DNA from: Winogradskyella sp046545555
Lineage (GTDB): Bacteria; Bacteroidota; Bacteroidia; Flavobacteriales; Flavobacteriaceae
Assembly: GCF_046545555.1 (NCBI RefSeq)
Contig: NZ_JBHZTH010000001.1
Span: 1,550,001-1,614,000, forward strand
Length of the DNA stretch: 64,000 nt
Reading direction: 5' to 3'
Shown here: positions 9,542 to 18,988 of the stretch, piece after piece
Layout of the letters: every line of letters starts with the position of its first letter
Numbering within the stretch: position 1 is the first letter of the stretch
The notes under the pieces: model-generated
The model's database searches: none
Seen by the model: only the letters and a program-made list of their open reading frames with translations
Told to the model about the DNA's origin: nothing
Position numbers and translations under genes: made by a program

Positions 9542-9949
9542 ATGACAACGATACGAGACACTAAATTAATTGAAATACCAAAAGTACACGATGAGCGTGG
9601 TTCTTTAGCTGTTGTAGAAAAAGAGGTAATCCCATTCTCAATTAAAAGGGTATATTATCTATACGATGTGCCGAGTGATAGTTATCGCGGTGGTCATGCT
9701 CATAAAGAACAAGAGTCGATAATTATAGCATTAAGTGGTAGTTTTGAGGTTATAATTGATGATGGAAAATCTAGTAAACGTATAATGTTAAACAAACCGA
9801 CACAAGGCTTGTATATTCCAACACATATTTGGCGAGAGATAGATAACTTCTCATCAGGAGCAGTTTGTTTAGTATTAGCGTCTACCACTTACGATGAATC
9901 TGAGTATGTTAGGAATTATAAAGAATTTAAAACTCAGTTTGTAGAATAA
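9542..9949 (+). CDS. fdtA: FdtA/QdtA-like dTDP-6-deoxyhexos-4-ulose 3,4-ketoisomerase
   Basis: A small cupin of 135 residues that shifts the keto group of dTDP-4-keto-6-deoxyglucose from C4 to C3, the step before amination to Fuc3N or Qui3N. The motif YRGGHAHKEQ holds the two histidines (H52, H54) that correspond to the catalytic pair in FdtA. Other family marks are DERGSLAV near residue 17, GSFEVIIDDG and WREIDNFSSGAVCLVLAS. The aminotransferase at 3584 would be its partner. Whether the product is the Fuc3N (FdtA) or Qui3N (QdtA) type cannot be decided here, so the symbol is provisional. Its 3' end overlaps the convergent GT2 gene by 16 bases. Confidence 0.85.
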   Translation: MTTIRDTKLIEIPKVHDERGSLAVVEKEVIPFSIKRVYYLYDVPSDSYRGGHAHKEQESIIIALSGSFEVIIDDGKSSKRIMLNKPTQGLYIPTHIWREIDNFSSGAVCLVLASTTYDESEYVRNYKEFKTQFVE

Positions 9950-10866
9950 TAAAGTTTTTCTCCTTTTAAGGATTTAATTTTCAACAGTAGTTTTATTAGC
10001 CATTTTGGGCTATTTATTAAAACTTTCTGTTTGTTATTTAATGAGTTTAGTTTTATGTGAGATTTGTAAAATTTAAAACTGTCTTTGTCATTTTGGAGTT
10101 TGCTTAAAATAGCCATGGAGTACCTATTTCGATCTAGAAAAGTCTTAACCAAATTATCTTGGTCTTCTTCTTCAAAATACTTGTCGAACTTTGGTTTTTT
10201 ATCTAATTTAAAAGTTGTGTTAGACAAACTTTCATTATTGTAATTATAGAGTACAAGTTCTCTGTTTATAAAAACGACTTCATAAAATAACCCAAACCTA
10301 ATCCACATATCTGTATCCTGACCTGAAACTATCGTTGTGTCAAAATAACCTGTTTTATCTAAGACAGATTTATGGAATACTATGCTAGAACTTGTTAGTA
10401 TAGTATATTTTTGACTAGCCTTAAAATAATTATAGATTGCGTACAGTTCTTTTTGTTTGAAACTATAATTTACAGGTACTGTTTTATGCTTGTATTTTTG
10501 AGCAATTGCAACAGAGAAAATGTATGCGTCTGGAAACTTTATAATAGCATTATAAACGGCATTTAAATAATCAGAATGCCAAATATCATCACCATCCAAT
10601 AATGCTATGTATTGATATTTTGCTTCCTCAATCCCTGTATTTCTAGCTTTTGATGCACCTTGGTTTTTAGTTGAGATTAATCTCAAACGATTATCATTAA
10701 AACTATTAATTATTTCAGCACTTTCATCAGTAGATCCATCATTAATAATAATGACTTCGAAGTCTTTAAACGATTGAGCTAAAACAGAGGCTATAGTGCT
10801 TCTAATAAAAGCTGCTTTGTTATATACAGTAATAACAACCGAAAAAAATGGTGATTGTGATATCAT
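9934..10866 (-). CDS. GT2 glycosyltransferase
   Basis: A family 2 glycosyltransferase of the SpsA-like GT-A type. It has FSVVITVYNKAAFI at the N-terminus, FEVIIINDGSTDES and the LLDGDDIWHSDY metal motif, then a TSSSIVFHKSVLDKTGYFD acceptor region. I choose ATG at 10866 as start because it overlaps the TGA stop of the upstream gene as ATGA. A longer reading from TTG at 10878 adds only four residues. The two GT2 genes are therefore likely coupled. The protein lacks membrane helices and should work in the cytoplasm on a lipid-linked acceptor. Its 3' end overlaps fdtA on the other strand. Confidence 0.9.
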   Translation of the reverse strand: MISQSPFFSVVITVYNKAAFIRSTIASVLAQSFKDFEVIIINDGSTDESAEIINSFNDNRLRLISTKNQGASKARNTGIEEAKYQYIALLDGDDIWHSDYLNAVYNAIIKFPDAYIFSVAIAQKYKHKTVPVNYSFKQKELYAIYNYFKASQKYTILTSSSIVFHKSVLDKTGYFDTTIVSGQDTDMWIRFGLFYEVVFINRELVLYNYNNESLSNTTFKLDKKPKFDKYFEEEDQDNLVKTFLDRNRYSMAILSKLQNDKDSFKFYKSHIKLNSLNNKQKVLINSPKWLIKLLLKIKSLKGEKLYYSTN

Positions 10867-11717
10867 TTGATGTTGCAAAAGTAGCCTAACTTATAAAAAT
10901 CAAATAATATAAGAGACGGTTTTGAAGAATTAAAGTTTTTAAATAGCAGAGGTTTACTCAATTTAAAAATTGTAGCTACTAAATAGTCTAAGTGTAGCGA
11001 TTTTAATTTTCTGTGTAATTTAATAATTTTATTATCATCTACAAGAGGCTTATGAGATAAAACTAATGTCTTTAAATTTAATAATCCACTTTCTGTTTTT
11101 TTTATAAAAGTGGTTGCATTTTCTTGCCCATCGTGTATTACTGGGTTATTTATAAAATGCAGTTTTATTGAATTTGTTTTAAGGTTTTTAAAGAATATTA
11201 AATCCTCGTATCCATAACTTTTTAAGTCCTCATTAAATGGATGGGATTCTATGTGCGATTTCTTTATTAGAAAATTAGCAGAACTAAGTACATCTTTATT
11301 TGTATTTGCTTCTCGTTTCTTTGTGTAAAGCCACCTTAATATAAATGGTTTTTGTGGTTTATTTTCTTTTTCAATCATTCCACCAATAACTACAGGTTTA
11401 TCTAGTTCTTCTAAATAACTAGTTAAAAAAGTATTTAATTTAGGGAATGTACCAGAGTCAATAAAAAGTAAATTGTCGTAAATAGCCTTTTTGGCTAGTA
11501 AATTTCTGATAGAACTTCTTCCAATATTCTGTTTTAAACAAATAAGTTTAGTATAACTAAGCGCATGTATTTGGTCTGCATTGTAATGTTTCTCGGTAGA
11601 TGCATCATCAATTACAATAATCTCAAAATTAATATTACATTCAACTGCTTGTTTGTGTACCTCTTCAAGTAAAGGAAGTACATTATAATTATAAACAGGT
11701 ATGAGTATAGATAGCAT
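10863..11717 (-). CDS. GT2 glycosyltransferase
   Basis: A family 2 glycosyltransferase of 284 residues. It begins MLSILIPVYNYNVLPL and carries IIVIDDASTE near residues 34-43 and LFIDSGTFP where the metal-binding acidic motif normally sits. The DxD is replaced by a DSG-like sequence, which is seen in some members but leaves catalysis less certain. A YGYEDLIFFKNLK motif corresponds to the ED acceptor/base region. It is the first gene of a two-gene minus-strand operon with the next GT2 (ATGA overlap) and lies 35 bases downstream of ftsE. Confidence 0.85.
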   Translation of the reverse strand: MLSILIPVYNYNVLPLLEEVHKQAVECNINFEIIVIDDASTEKHYNADQIHALSYTKLICLKQNIGRSSIRNLLAKKAIYDNLLFIDSGTFPKLNTFLTSYLEELDKPVVIGGMIEKENKPQKPFILRWLYTKKREANTNKDVLSSANFLIKKSHIESHPFNEDLKSYGYEDLIFFKNLKTNSIKLHFINNPVIHDGQENATTFIKKTESGLLNLKTLVLSHKPLVDDNKIIKLHRKLKSLHLDYLVATIFKLSKPLLFKNFNSSKPSLILFDFYKLGYFCNIK

Positions 11718-11728
11718 AATTGTTGATG

Positions 11729-11736
11729 CAAATATA
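11729..11736 (-). promoter_or_regulatory. Possible -7 element (TATATTTG, minus strand)
   Basis: On the minus strand these bases read TATATTTG, a perfect TAnnTTTG match, 11 bases before the GT2 start at 11717. No properly spaced TTG is visible. It could give the two GT2 genes their own promoter after the ftsE terminator-like hairpin. Confidence 0.4.
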
Positions 11737-11746
11737 AATATTGCAA

Positions 11747-11761
11747 AAAGGTCTAACCTTT
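11747..11761 (-). terminator. Weak hairpin around the ftsE stop codon
   Basis: A six-base stem (AAAGGT / ACCTTT) with a three-base loop. On the minus strand the loop is TAG, the ftsE stop codon, and the 3' arm runs into TTTTT. It is short for an intrinsic terminator, so this is a modest call. Confidence 0.35.
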
Positions 11762-12436
11762 GCGCTGTACCACTTCAAAAACTTTATTCTCATCACACTT
11801 CAATGTTTTACTAGGATATTTAAGAAGTAAAGCATAATCATGTGTTGCCATTAAGATGGTATTGCCATTTTTATTAATGTCTTGCAATACTTCCATAACT
11901 TCAATGCTAGTTTGTGGATCTAAATTACCAGTAGGCTCATCGGCTAATATTAATTCTGGGTCATTTAGTAAGGCACGAGCAATAGCAATACGCTGTTGTT
12001 CGCCGCCAGAAAGTTCATGCGGATATTTAAACCCTTTAGTTTTCATAGCTACTTTGTCTAAAACAGCCTCAATACGCTCTTTTATCTTTTCTTTTTCTTT
12101 CCAACCTGTTGCCTTTAGCACAAACTCTAAGTTGCCATTTATAGTTCTATCTGGTAATAATTTAAAATCTTGAAATACAATACCCAGTTTTCTGCGCAAA
12201 AACGGAATATCACTTTCTTTCATAGTTCGAAGGTTAAAATCTACAACACTGCCTTCACCTTCATTTAATTCTAAGTCCCCATAAAGGGTTTTCATAAAAC
12301 TACTTTTACCACTACCAGTTTTACCAATGAGATAGACAAAATCGCCCTTTTCCATTTCAAAATTGACATTAGAAAGCACCATACTTTCCCCTTGGTATAT
12401 TGTTGCATCTTTGAGTTGTAAAACCGTTTCAGACAT
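11753..12436 (-). CDS. ftsE: Cell-division ABC ATPase FtsE
   Basis: The ATP-binding subunit of the FtsEX complex, which couples ATP hydrolysis at the divisome to activation of cell-wall hydrolases. Walker A is GKTGSGKS at 38-45, the ABC signature LSGGEQQR is at 142-149, and Walker B LILADEPTGNLD begins at 162. The Q-loop FQDFKLLPDRT (88-98) is the sequence typical of FtsE. The length of 227 residues is standard. No ftsX lies next to it, which is usual in Flavobacteriia. The lone permease at 24054 is of another type (LolC/E or MacB-like). A LolD-like identity is the main alternative, but the Q-loop favours FtsE. Confidence 0.9.
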   Translation of the reverse strand: MSETVLQLKDATIYQGESMVLSNVNFEMEKGDFVYLIGKTGSGKSSFMKTLYGDLELNEGEGSVVDFNLRTMKESDIPFLRRKLGIVFQDFKLLPDRTINGNLEFVLKATGWKEKEKIKERIEAVLDKVAMKTKGFKYPHELSGGEQQRIAIARALLNDPELILADEPTGNLDPQTSIEVMEVLQDINKNGNTILMATHDYALLLKYPSKTLKCDENKVFEVVQRKG

Positions 12437-12609
12437 ATTATGGCTTAAAATTTGATTACTGTAAATGTATTATTAATAAAATCAATTATCAAGTTAACTA
12501 AGAATAGATTAACGCGTAAGAAGGCCTTTTTACCTATAACGATTTTAACATTTAATAAGTCAGTTTATAATTATACAGAATTTCTATCGTTATAGGTTTT
12601 GTATTAATT

Positions 12610-12617
12610 TATATTTG
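12610..12617 (+). promoter_or_regulatory. Possible -7 element (TATATTTG) before the TPR gene
   Basis: A TAnnTTTG match 34 bases before the ATG at 12652. The only nearby upstream TTG is too close (8 bases), so the -33 part is not supported. The 215-base spacer 12437-12651 between divergent ftsE and the TPR gene holds nothing else that I recognise. Confidence 0.4.
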
Positions 12618-12651
12618 AATATCAATAAATAATAATCAAAAAACGAAACTA

Positions 12652-15600
12652 ATGCTACTTTTAAAAAGACAATTAATCATCGTTTTTCTTACCTTTTCAT
12701 TACTAGGTTTTGCTCAGAAATCAGCAGTTTACACTAGTGATTTAAAAGACTACCAGAAAGCATTAACCTTATATAATAATAAGCAATATAAAGCTGCACA
12801 GTCTTTATTTGACGATATAAAATACAACACGGATGATGTGGTGTTAAAATCAGATTGTTCATATTACATTGCCAACTGTGCTGTTAGACTAAATCAGAAT
12901 AACGCTGACGATTTAATTGAAGAATTCGTTGAAGAATATCCAACTAGTACAAAACGTAATACGGCTTTCTTAGATGTTGCTGACTATTATTTTGAAAACT
13001 CTAAATATTCCTATGCACGTAAATGGTACCAAAAGGTCGATGAGTTGAGTATTGCGCGTTCTGAGCGTGATCGTTATAACTTTAATTATGGTTATAGCCT
13101 GTATTCTACTAGCAGTAAAACACAAGCTACAAAATATTTAAATCGAGTTATTAATTCTAAAGAGTATGGTTCGCAGGCTAAATATTATATAGGCTATATG
13201 GCTTATGAAGGAGATGACTATGATACAGCAAATGAATATTTTGACCAAGTCAGTGACAATGAAAAGTATAAAGAGAAACTCTCATACTATCAGGCAGATT
13301 TAAATTTTAAATTAGGAAAGTTTGAAAAAGCGATAGAGTTGGCATCAGAACAACTGCCAAAAAGTAATGCGAGAGATAAGTCTGAGTTATCAAAAATTAT
13401 TGGTGAAAGTTATTTTAATCTCGAAAAATATACTGAAGCAATTCCGTATTTAAAAGACTATAAAGGTAAAGCTGGTAAATGGAATAATATTGACTATTAC
13501 CAACTAGGTTATGCATTTTACAAGCAAAACGATTTTGAAAAGGCAATTTCAGAATTTAATAAAATTATAGATGCAGATAATCCTGTAGCACAAAATGCAT
13601 ATTATCATTTAGGTGAAAGTTATATAAACCTCGAAAAGAAACAGGAGGCACTAAATGCATTTAGAAATGCATCTGAAATGGACTACGATTTAAAAATTCA
13701 AGAAGATGCGTGGTTAAACTACGCTAAGATTAGTTATGAGATAGGTAACCCTTACCAATCGGTACCTCAAGTATTAGCAGGTTATTTAGATAAATACCCA
13801 GAGACGTCTTATAAAGAAGAAATTGAAACACTTTTAATAGATTCTTACATCACATCAAAAAACTATAAAGAAGCATTAGTACTTCTTAAAGGAAAAAATA
13901 GTTTTGAGAATAAAGTGGCATATCAAAAAGTTGCTTTTTTTAGAGGTATTGAATTATATAATGAAACAAGATATAGTGAAGCTTTAGAATTGTTTACTAA
14001 TTCATTAAAAGAGCCGCGCGATCCTATTTTTGTAACTAAGGCGACGTTTTGGAAATCTGAAACAGAATATAATCTCACTAATTATAACGATGCATTAATT
14101 GGTTTTAAGCAATTTGCTGGTATGTCTGAAGCTTCTAGTTTACCAGAGAATGATAATTTAGATTATAATCTTGCATATACATATTTTAAGCTAAAGGATT
14201 ACAACAACGCTTCTAAGTATTTTAAGAATTTTATAGATAAAAATGCAAGCGATCGCGTACGAAGAAATGATGCTTATCTGAGGTTAGCCGATGGTTATTT
14301 TGTTTCTAGTAACTATCAAAATGCTATAAATGCTTATGATAAGGCAATTCAAATTAATGAAATTGAAACAGATTATGCGTCTTTTCAAAAAGCAATGAGT
14401 CATGGGTATTTGGGTAAAAGTTCAACAAAAATTTCAGAGTTAAAAACGTTTATAGAAGGTTACCCTAAATCAGCATTAAGAGATGATGCCATGTATGAGT
14501 TGGCTAATTCTTATGTAAAGTCTAGCAATACAGATAAAGCTATGCAAATGTATGACCGATTAAATTCTGAATACAGAAGAAGTGCATTTACTTCTAAAGC
14601 ATTATTGAGACAAGGGTTAGTGTACTATAACGGAAATGATAACGAGCGCGCTTTAACGAAGTTTAAAAAAGTGGCAAAAGATTTTCCTGGTTCTGGTGAA
14701 GCAGTGCAAGCTGTGTCAACAGCACGTTTAATCTACATAGATTTGGGACAGGTAGATGAATATGCACGTTGGGTAAAATCTTTAGATTATGTTGAGGTAA
14801 CTGATGTTGAATTGGATAATACAATGTATGAAGCAGCTGAAAAACCTTATTTAGATAATGATACAGATAAGGCGATTCGTCAGTTTAATAAATACTTAAA
14901 TCAATTTCCAAATGGTATCCATGCTTTAAAGTCGCATTTTTACTTAGCACAATTGTACTACAAAAAAGATTTGTTTGAAAATGCACGACCACATTACAAA
15001 TATGTTGTTGAAGCTTCTAAAAGCGAATATACTGAGCAGGCTACGGTAAGACTTTGCGAAATTTACCTTAATAACGCAGATTGGTCAAAAGCGATCCCAG
15101 TATTACAAACGCTAGAAGCCGATGCAGATTATCCACAGAATGTATTATATGCACAATCTAATTTAATGAATGCTTACTATCAAACAGATGATTATGGTAA
15201 GGCTGAAACATATGCAGAAAAAGTATTACGTAACAAAAACTTAGACAATAAAGTAAAGAGTGATGCTAAAATTATTATAGCGCGTTCAGCCATAAAAACA
15301 GGTAATGAAGATAAAGCAAAGGGAGCTTACGCAGATGTGGAAAAAATTGCTACTGGCAGTGTGGCTGCAGAAGCTTTATTTTATAATGGTTATTTTAAAA
15401 ATAAGGAAGGAAAGTATGAAGCTTCTAATACTACAATTCAAAAATTAGCTAAAGATTATAGTAGTTATAAGTATTATAGTGCAAAAGGTCTGGTTGTAAT
15501 GGCCAAGAATTTCTATGCATTAGGAGATGCGTTTCAAGCAACCTATATTTTAGAGAGTGTTATTTCTAATTTCCCAGATTTTGACGATGTTGTGCAAGAA

Positions 15601-15675
15601 GCTAGAATAGAATTAAATAAAATAAAAGCTGAAGAGGCTAAAACAAATTCATCAATCGAAACAGACGATAACTAA
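12652..15675 (+). CDS. Large exported tetratricopeptide repeat protein
   Basis: A 1007-residue protein with a signal peptide (about residues 1-21, ending LLGFAQ) followed almost entirely by TPR-like helical pairs. Repeated patterns such as A..YF..G.AYFKLKDYNNASKYFKNFID and YDxAIxxFxKII recur along the whole chain, and the last 20 residues are charged. It is probably periplasmic or attached to the outer membrane and works as a protein-interaction scaffold. The next gene, 62 bases downstream, is an outer-membrane barrel with its own signal peptide, so the two may form one envelope complex (inference from position). A YbgF/CpoB-like or gliding-related role cannot be shown from sequence alone. 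Confidence 0.85.
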   Translation: MLLLKRQLIIVFLTFSLLGFAQKSAVYTSDLKDYQKALTLYNNKQYKAAQSLFDDIKYNTDDVVLKSDCSYYIANCAVRLNQNNADDLIEEFVEEYPTSTKRNTAFLDVADYYFENSKYSYARKWYQKVDELSIARSERDRYNFNYGYSLYSTSSKTQATKYLNRVINSKEYGSQAKYYIGYMAYEGDDYDTANEYFDQVSDNEKYKEKLSYYQADLNFKLGKFEKAIELASEQLPKSNARDKSELSKIIGESYFNLEKYTEAIPYLKDYKGKAGKWNNIDYYQLGYAFYKQNDFEKAISEFNKIIDADNPVAQNAYYHLGESYINLEKKQEALNAFRNASEMDYDLKIQEDAWLNYAKISYEIGNPYQSVPQVLAGYLDKYPETSYKEEIETLLIDSYITSKNYKEALVLLKGKNSFENKVAYQKVAFFRGIELYNETRYSEALELFTNSLKEPRDPIFVTKATFWKSETEYNLTNYNDALIGFKQFAGMSEASSLPENDNLDYNLAYTYFKLKDYNNASKYFKNFIDKNASDRVRRNDAYLRLADGYFVSSNYQNAINAYDKAIQINEIETDYASFQKAMSHGYLGKSSTKISELKTFIEGYPKSALRDDAMYELANSYVKSSNTDKAMQMYDRLNSEYRRSAFTSKALLRQGLVYYNGNDNERALTKFKKVAKDFPGSGEAVQAVSTARLIYIDLGQVDEYARWVKSLDYVEVTDVELDNTMYEAAEKPYLDNDTDKAIRQFNKYLNQFPNGIHALKSHFYLAQLYYKKDLFENARPHYKYVVEASKSEYTEQATVRLCEIYLNNADWSKAIPVLQTLEADADYPQNVLYAQSNLMNAYYQTDDYGKAETYAEKVLRNKNLDNKVKSDAKIIIARSAIKTGNEDKAKGAYADVEKIATGSVAAEALFYNGYFKNKEGKYEASNTTIQKLAKDYSSYKYYSAKGLVVMAKNFYALGDAFQATYILESVISNFPDFDDVVQEARIELNKIKAEEAKTNSSIETDDN

Positions 15676-15736
15676 AATCTCTTTGAAAAAATAGATCTTA
15701 TAATTATCAACGCAATGTTCAATCAAACACGTAAAT

Positions 15737-17461
15737 ATGAAAATTAGATATATATATTTAATGATTTTCTCCTTAAGCTTAACTTTAAGTTTTGCCCAAG
15801 AACGGACAAAAGACACTATCGATGATCAGGTCGTTAATGTGGTAAAACCATACACACCTACAATTTCTGATGCCTTTAAGATTAAGGATACTCCGATATT
15901 AAATGACTCTAATACGATAAAGAAGAAGCAAGTAAAATATAATATATTTTCTATTCCGGTGGCTTCAACATTTACACCAGCAAAAGGCAAGGCTGCAAAT
16001 GTGGACAAAGCAAAGTTTGTGAAATTATATGACAATTATGCATCATTAGGTGTAGGTACTTACACCACTATTTTAGGCGAAATATACCTCAATCACGAAT
16101 TAAGTAATACAGAGAATGTAGGTGGTTATTTTAGTCATCATTCATCTCAAGGTGGTATAGAAGGGTTGCTGTTAGATGATAATTTTTCTAAGACAGGTTT
16201 AAATGCACACTACTCTCAAAAGTTAAGAGATTTTGCATGGAAAATTGATGCAGGATTTGATTTGTTAACCTTTAACTGGTATGGTTTACCGCAAAATTTC
16301 TTTGGTCAGACAGAAGCAAATGTAATTGACCCAAGCCATTCATTTAACAGTTTTAATGTTGGAGGTAAATTAAAGTTTGATGATGCTATTATAAACGATG
16401 GTAGCGTACGTTTTAGACGTTTTGGAGATAATCAAGATTCGGGCGAAAATAGATTTATTGCTAAAACAAGTTTTGATATACCAGTCCAAGGTGAAGAAAT
16501 TAATACCGAATTTTATATTGATTATATAGGTGGTAGTTTTGATAGTGATTATAATGGAACTGCCGAAATTAACTATGGTAATGTAACATTTGGTTTATCA
16601 CCATCATATCAGCTTAAACAAGATGACTTAACGGTTAATTTGGGTGTGAGATTAGTTTACCTAAATGATACAGAGTTTAATGATAATAAATTCTTTATCT
16701 ACCCGAATATTGAAGCTAGTTACCGTTTAGTTGATGAGATTTTAATTGCTTATGGTGGAGTAAAAGGGGAGTTACAACAAAATTCATATTATGATTTTGC
16801 TAACGAGAATCCATTTGTATCACCAACCTTATTTATTGCTCCAACTGATCAGCGTTATAATGGCTTTATTGGATTAAAAGGTAAACTGTCTAACAATGTA
16901 AGTTATAACGTTAAAGGAAATTATTTTTCTGAAGAGGGAAAAGCATTGTATAAAGCTAATGACGCTCAAACTTTTGCAACCCAAGATTATCAATTTGGTA
17001 ATTCATTTGGTGTCGTTTACGATGATGTCACTACATTTTCTGTGGCAGGTGAATTAAATATTGATGTGAATAGAAACTTTACCTTAGGTCTTAAGGGTGA
17101 ATATTTTAATTACACAACAGACACCCAAGCTGAAGCATGGAACTTGCCAGATGTTACAGGTTCTATATTTATGGATGTTCAGATTTCAGAAAAATGGTAT
17201 GCTGGTGCTAGTGCTTTTTATGTTGGCGAAAGAAAAGATCAACAATTGTTAGTTGGCGCATTGGTATTCCCAGACCCATCACCAATAACTTTAGAAAGCT
17301 ATTTTGATGCCAATGCACATTTAGGCTATAAAATTAATGATCAACTTTCTGTATTTGCCAAAGTGAATAATATGTTGAACCAAGACTATGAACGTTACTT
17401 AAATTTCCCGGTACAAGGCATTCAGGCAATAGCAGGTGCTACTTATCAGTTTGATTTTTAA
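15737..17461 (+). CDS. Outer-membrane beta-barrel protein, TonB-receptor-like without plug
   Basis: A 574-residue protein with a signal peptide (to about residue 20, LSFAQ) and many alternating amphipathic strands rich in aromatic residues. It ends in a C-terminal strand finishing YQFDF, the terminal aromatic typical of outer-membrane barrels. The last 60 residues (LGYKINDQLSVFAKVNNMLNQDYE-type) resemble the end of TonB-dependent receptors. The region between signal peptide and first strands is short, about 90 residues. It has no recognisable plug domain or carboxypeptidase-like extension, so active TonB uptake is doubtful. It follows the TPR gene and likely works with it. Its end overlaps the convergent methyltransferase by 23 bases. 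Confidence 0.8.
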   Translation: MKIRYIYLMIFSLSLTLSFAQERTKDTIDDQVVNVVKPYTPTISDAFKIKDTPILNDSNTIKKKQVKYNIFSIPVASTFTPAKGKAANVDKAKFVKLYDNYASLGVGTYTTILGEIYLNHELSNTENVGGYFSHHSSQGGIEGLLLDDNFSKTGLNAHYSQKLRDFAWKIDAGFDLLTFNWYGLPQNFFGQTEANVIDPSHSFNSFNVGGKLKFDDAIINDGSVRFRRFGDNQDSGENRFIAKTSFDIPVQGEEINTEFYIDYIGGSFDSDYNGTAEINYGNVTFGLSPSYQLKQDDLTVNLGVRLVYLNDTEFNDNKFFIYPNIEASYRLVDEILIAYGGVKGELQQNSYYDFANENPFVSPTLFIAPTDQRYNGFIGLKGKLSNNVSYNVKGNYFSEEGKALYKANDAQTFATQDYQFGNSFGVVYDDVTTFSVAGELNIDVNRNFTLGLKGEYFNYTTDTQAEAWNLPDVTGSIFMDVQISEKWYAGASAFYVGERKDQQLLVGALVFPDPSPITLESYFDANAHLGYKINDQLSVFAKVNNMLNQDYERYLNFPVQGIQAIAGATYQFDF

Positions 17462-18140
17462 TTTGAACGGTTAATTTTGCTAAATAATCATAGTGTTCAC
17501 CATCTGCAATTTTCTCACAGCTCAAACCAACAGAGATACAAGCTGTTTGTAGAGTTGTAAAATCTAAGTACAACCACATCATTGGATTTTCTTTTTCTCC
17601 TTTATAAGAAATAAAATAATCCAATTCTCCAAAATAACGTTCAGAGTAATATGTGTCGTACATGTAAGAAATATCAGATGAGTCAATTAGAATTTGTCCG
17701 TTAGGTTTTAAAAGTGATTTTAAATGCTTCAAGTACTTTGCAACCTGAGATAATTCTTCAAAGATTCCTGTGCCATTCATTAATAACAAAATGCTATCAA
17801 ATGTGTCGGTTTCTTCTAAAAGGGGTTTTAATTCAGCATTACTAACACCGCGTTTTTTAGCCACTTCAATAGCGCCGTTAGAACTATCAATCGCTTTTAC
17901 GTTATAACCTTTATTTTGCAACCACAAAGCATGGTTACCAGATCCACAACCAACATCTAAAATATTACCCTTACAAAGTTGCAGCGCTTTCTGCTCGAGT
18001 TTTGGCATTTCAGAATAGTCTCTAAACAAATAAGGTAGTGGTAATTCATCATTATCCGAAATGTTGGTAGACGTGATAAGGTCTTCCGTGTAATTTCCGT
18101 TTTGGTAATCTAATAAGGCTTTTCCTAAGAGGTCTTTCAT
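17439..18140 (-). CDS. Class I SAM-dependent methyltransferase
   Basis: A 233-residue methyltransferase. The SAM-binding glycine motif ILDVGCGSGNHALWL starts at residue 60, followed by the acidic VKAIDSSNGAIEVAKKRG loop and an ILLLMNGTGIFEEL motif IV region. Substrate is unknown: nothing around the gene points to a pathway. It lies two bases after the DUF6090 gene stop on the minus strand, so both are probably in one transcript. Its 3' end overlaps the barrel gene by 23 bases. Confidence 0.85.
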   Translation of the reverse strand: MKDLLGKALLDYQNGNYTEDLITSTNISDNDELPLPYLFRDYSEMPKLEQKALQLCKGNILDVGCGSGNHALWLQNKGYNVKAIDSSNGAIEVAKKRGVSNAELKPLLEETDTFDSILLLMNGTGIFEELSQVAKYLKHLKSLLKPNGQILIDSSDISYMYDTYYSERYFGELDYFISYKGEKENPMMWLYLDFTTLQTACISVGLSCEKIADGEHYDYLAKLTVQIKNQTDK

Positions 18141-18142
18141 AT

Positions 18143-18889
18143 TTATTTTAATTCCTTATCTATAGCTTCTATTAATTCATTACAACTTTCAGTGAATAAA
18201 TTTACTAGCCGTTTTCTCGTTTTACTACTAGATTTATAAAATTTTGCTTTTCTATAAAAACCAGTATAGATTTTAGAATTGACATTATGAATCCAATTGG
18301 TATCAATACCCTTAAGATTTATTGGTTTTTCCCGTAATCTATCGATCAGTAAATCTAATGAGGATATATCTTTATTGTTCCTAATATCTTGTCCATTTCT
18401 ATTAATCTCTAAAAAGGCACTCTCAAATCGCTTTAAAAGGATATAATGGTCATCTATTTGACTTCTTAGAATTTTATTATTAAGTGAATAAAAACTTCCA
18501 TTATTTAGCATTTCATTATAGGTGCTATTTGTAACTTGGAAGGTCATCCATGTTGTACCTAATAGAGAATCTATGGTTTTAAATTGATATATTGATGAGT
18601 AATTTTTTAATAAGTTAATACCTTTAGTATTATCTCTTTCTATAGATGTGTAAATAGAATCTATAACCTTTAATTGGTCTATATTGTTTATCAACTCATC
18701 TTTTAGATTACTTAAGTAATTTAATTCTTGTTTGTCGCTTAGCCTATTTTGGTTCCAGCTGTTTATTCCTAATGCTATCAAAATACCAATAACCACTAAT
18801 ACAACTTCACCAATGGCGTATTTAAAATACTTACTGGTTTTACTATTGGCAATAAGGTCTTTACGAATTTTACGAAAAAATTTGAACAT
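18143..18889 (-). CDS. DUF6090 family membrane-anchored protein
   Basis: A 248-residue protein with the pattern of the DUF6090 family, common in Flavobacteriia: a basic N-terminus (MFKFFRKIRKDLI), then one transmembrane helix at about residues 26-44 (YAIGEVVLVVIGILIALGI) ending in NSWNQNR. A helical soluble domain follows, on the periplasmic side by the positive-inside rule. No catalytic motif is visible and the function is unknown. It precedes the methyltransferase by two bases and is divergent from the YkgJ-like gene. Confidence 0.8.
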   Translation of the reverse strand: MFKFFRKIRKDLIANSKTSKYFKYAIGEVVLVVIGILIALGINSWNQNRLSDKQELNYLSNLKDELINNIDQLKVIDSIYTSIERDNTKGINLLKNYSSIYQFKTIDSLLGTTWMTFQVTNSTYNEMLNNGSFYSLNNKILRSQIDDHYILLKRFESAFLEINRNGQDIRNNKDISSLDLLIDRLREKPINLKGIDTNWIHNVNSKIYTGFYRKAKFYKSSSKTRKRLVNLFTESCNELIEAIDKELK

Positions 18890-18988
18890 AATGAGTTAGT
18901 TGATAGCTTATTATCAAATATAAATAAAAATGAAATCTTTGTTTATGCTGAACTTGATTTGACTTATCTTATTAACTAACTTTACGAT

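Noticed and set aside
10867..10878. TTG start at 10878 for the minus-strand GT2
   Set aside because: ATG at 10866 overlaps the upstream stop as ATGA, the common coupling signal, and removes only four residues.
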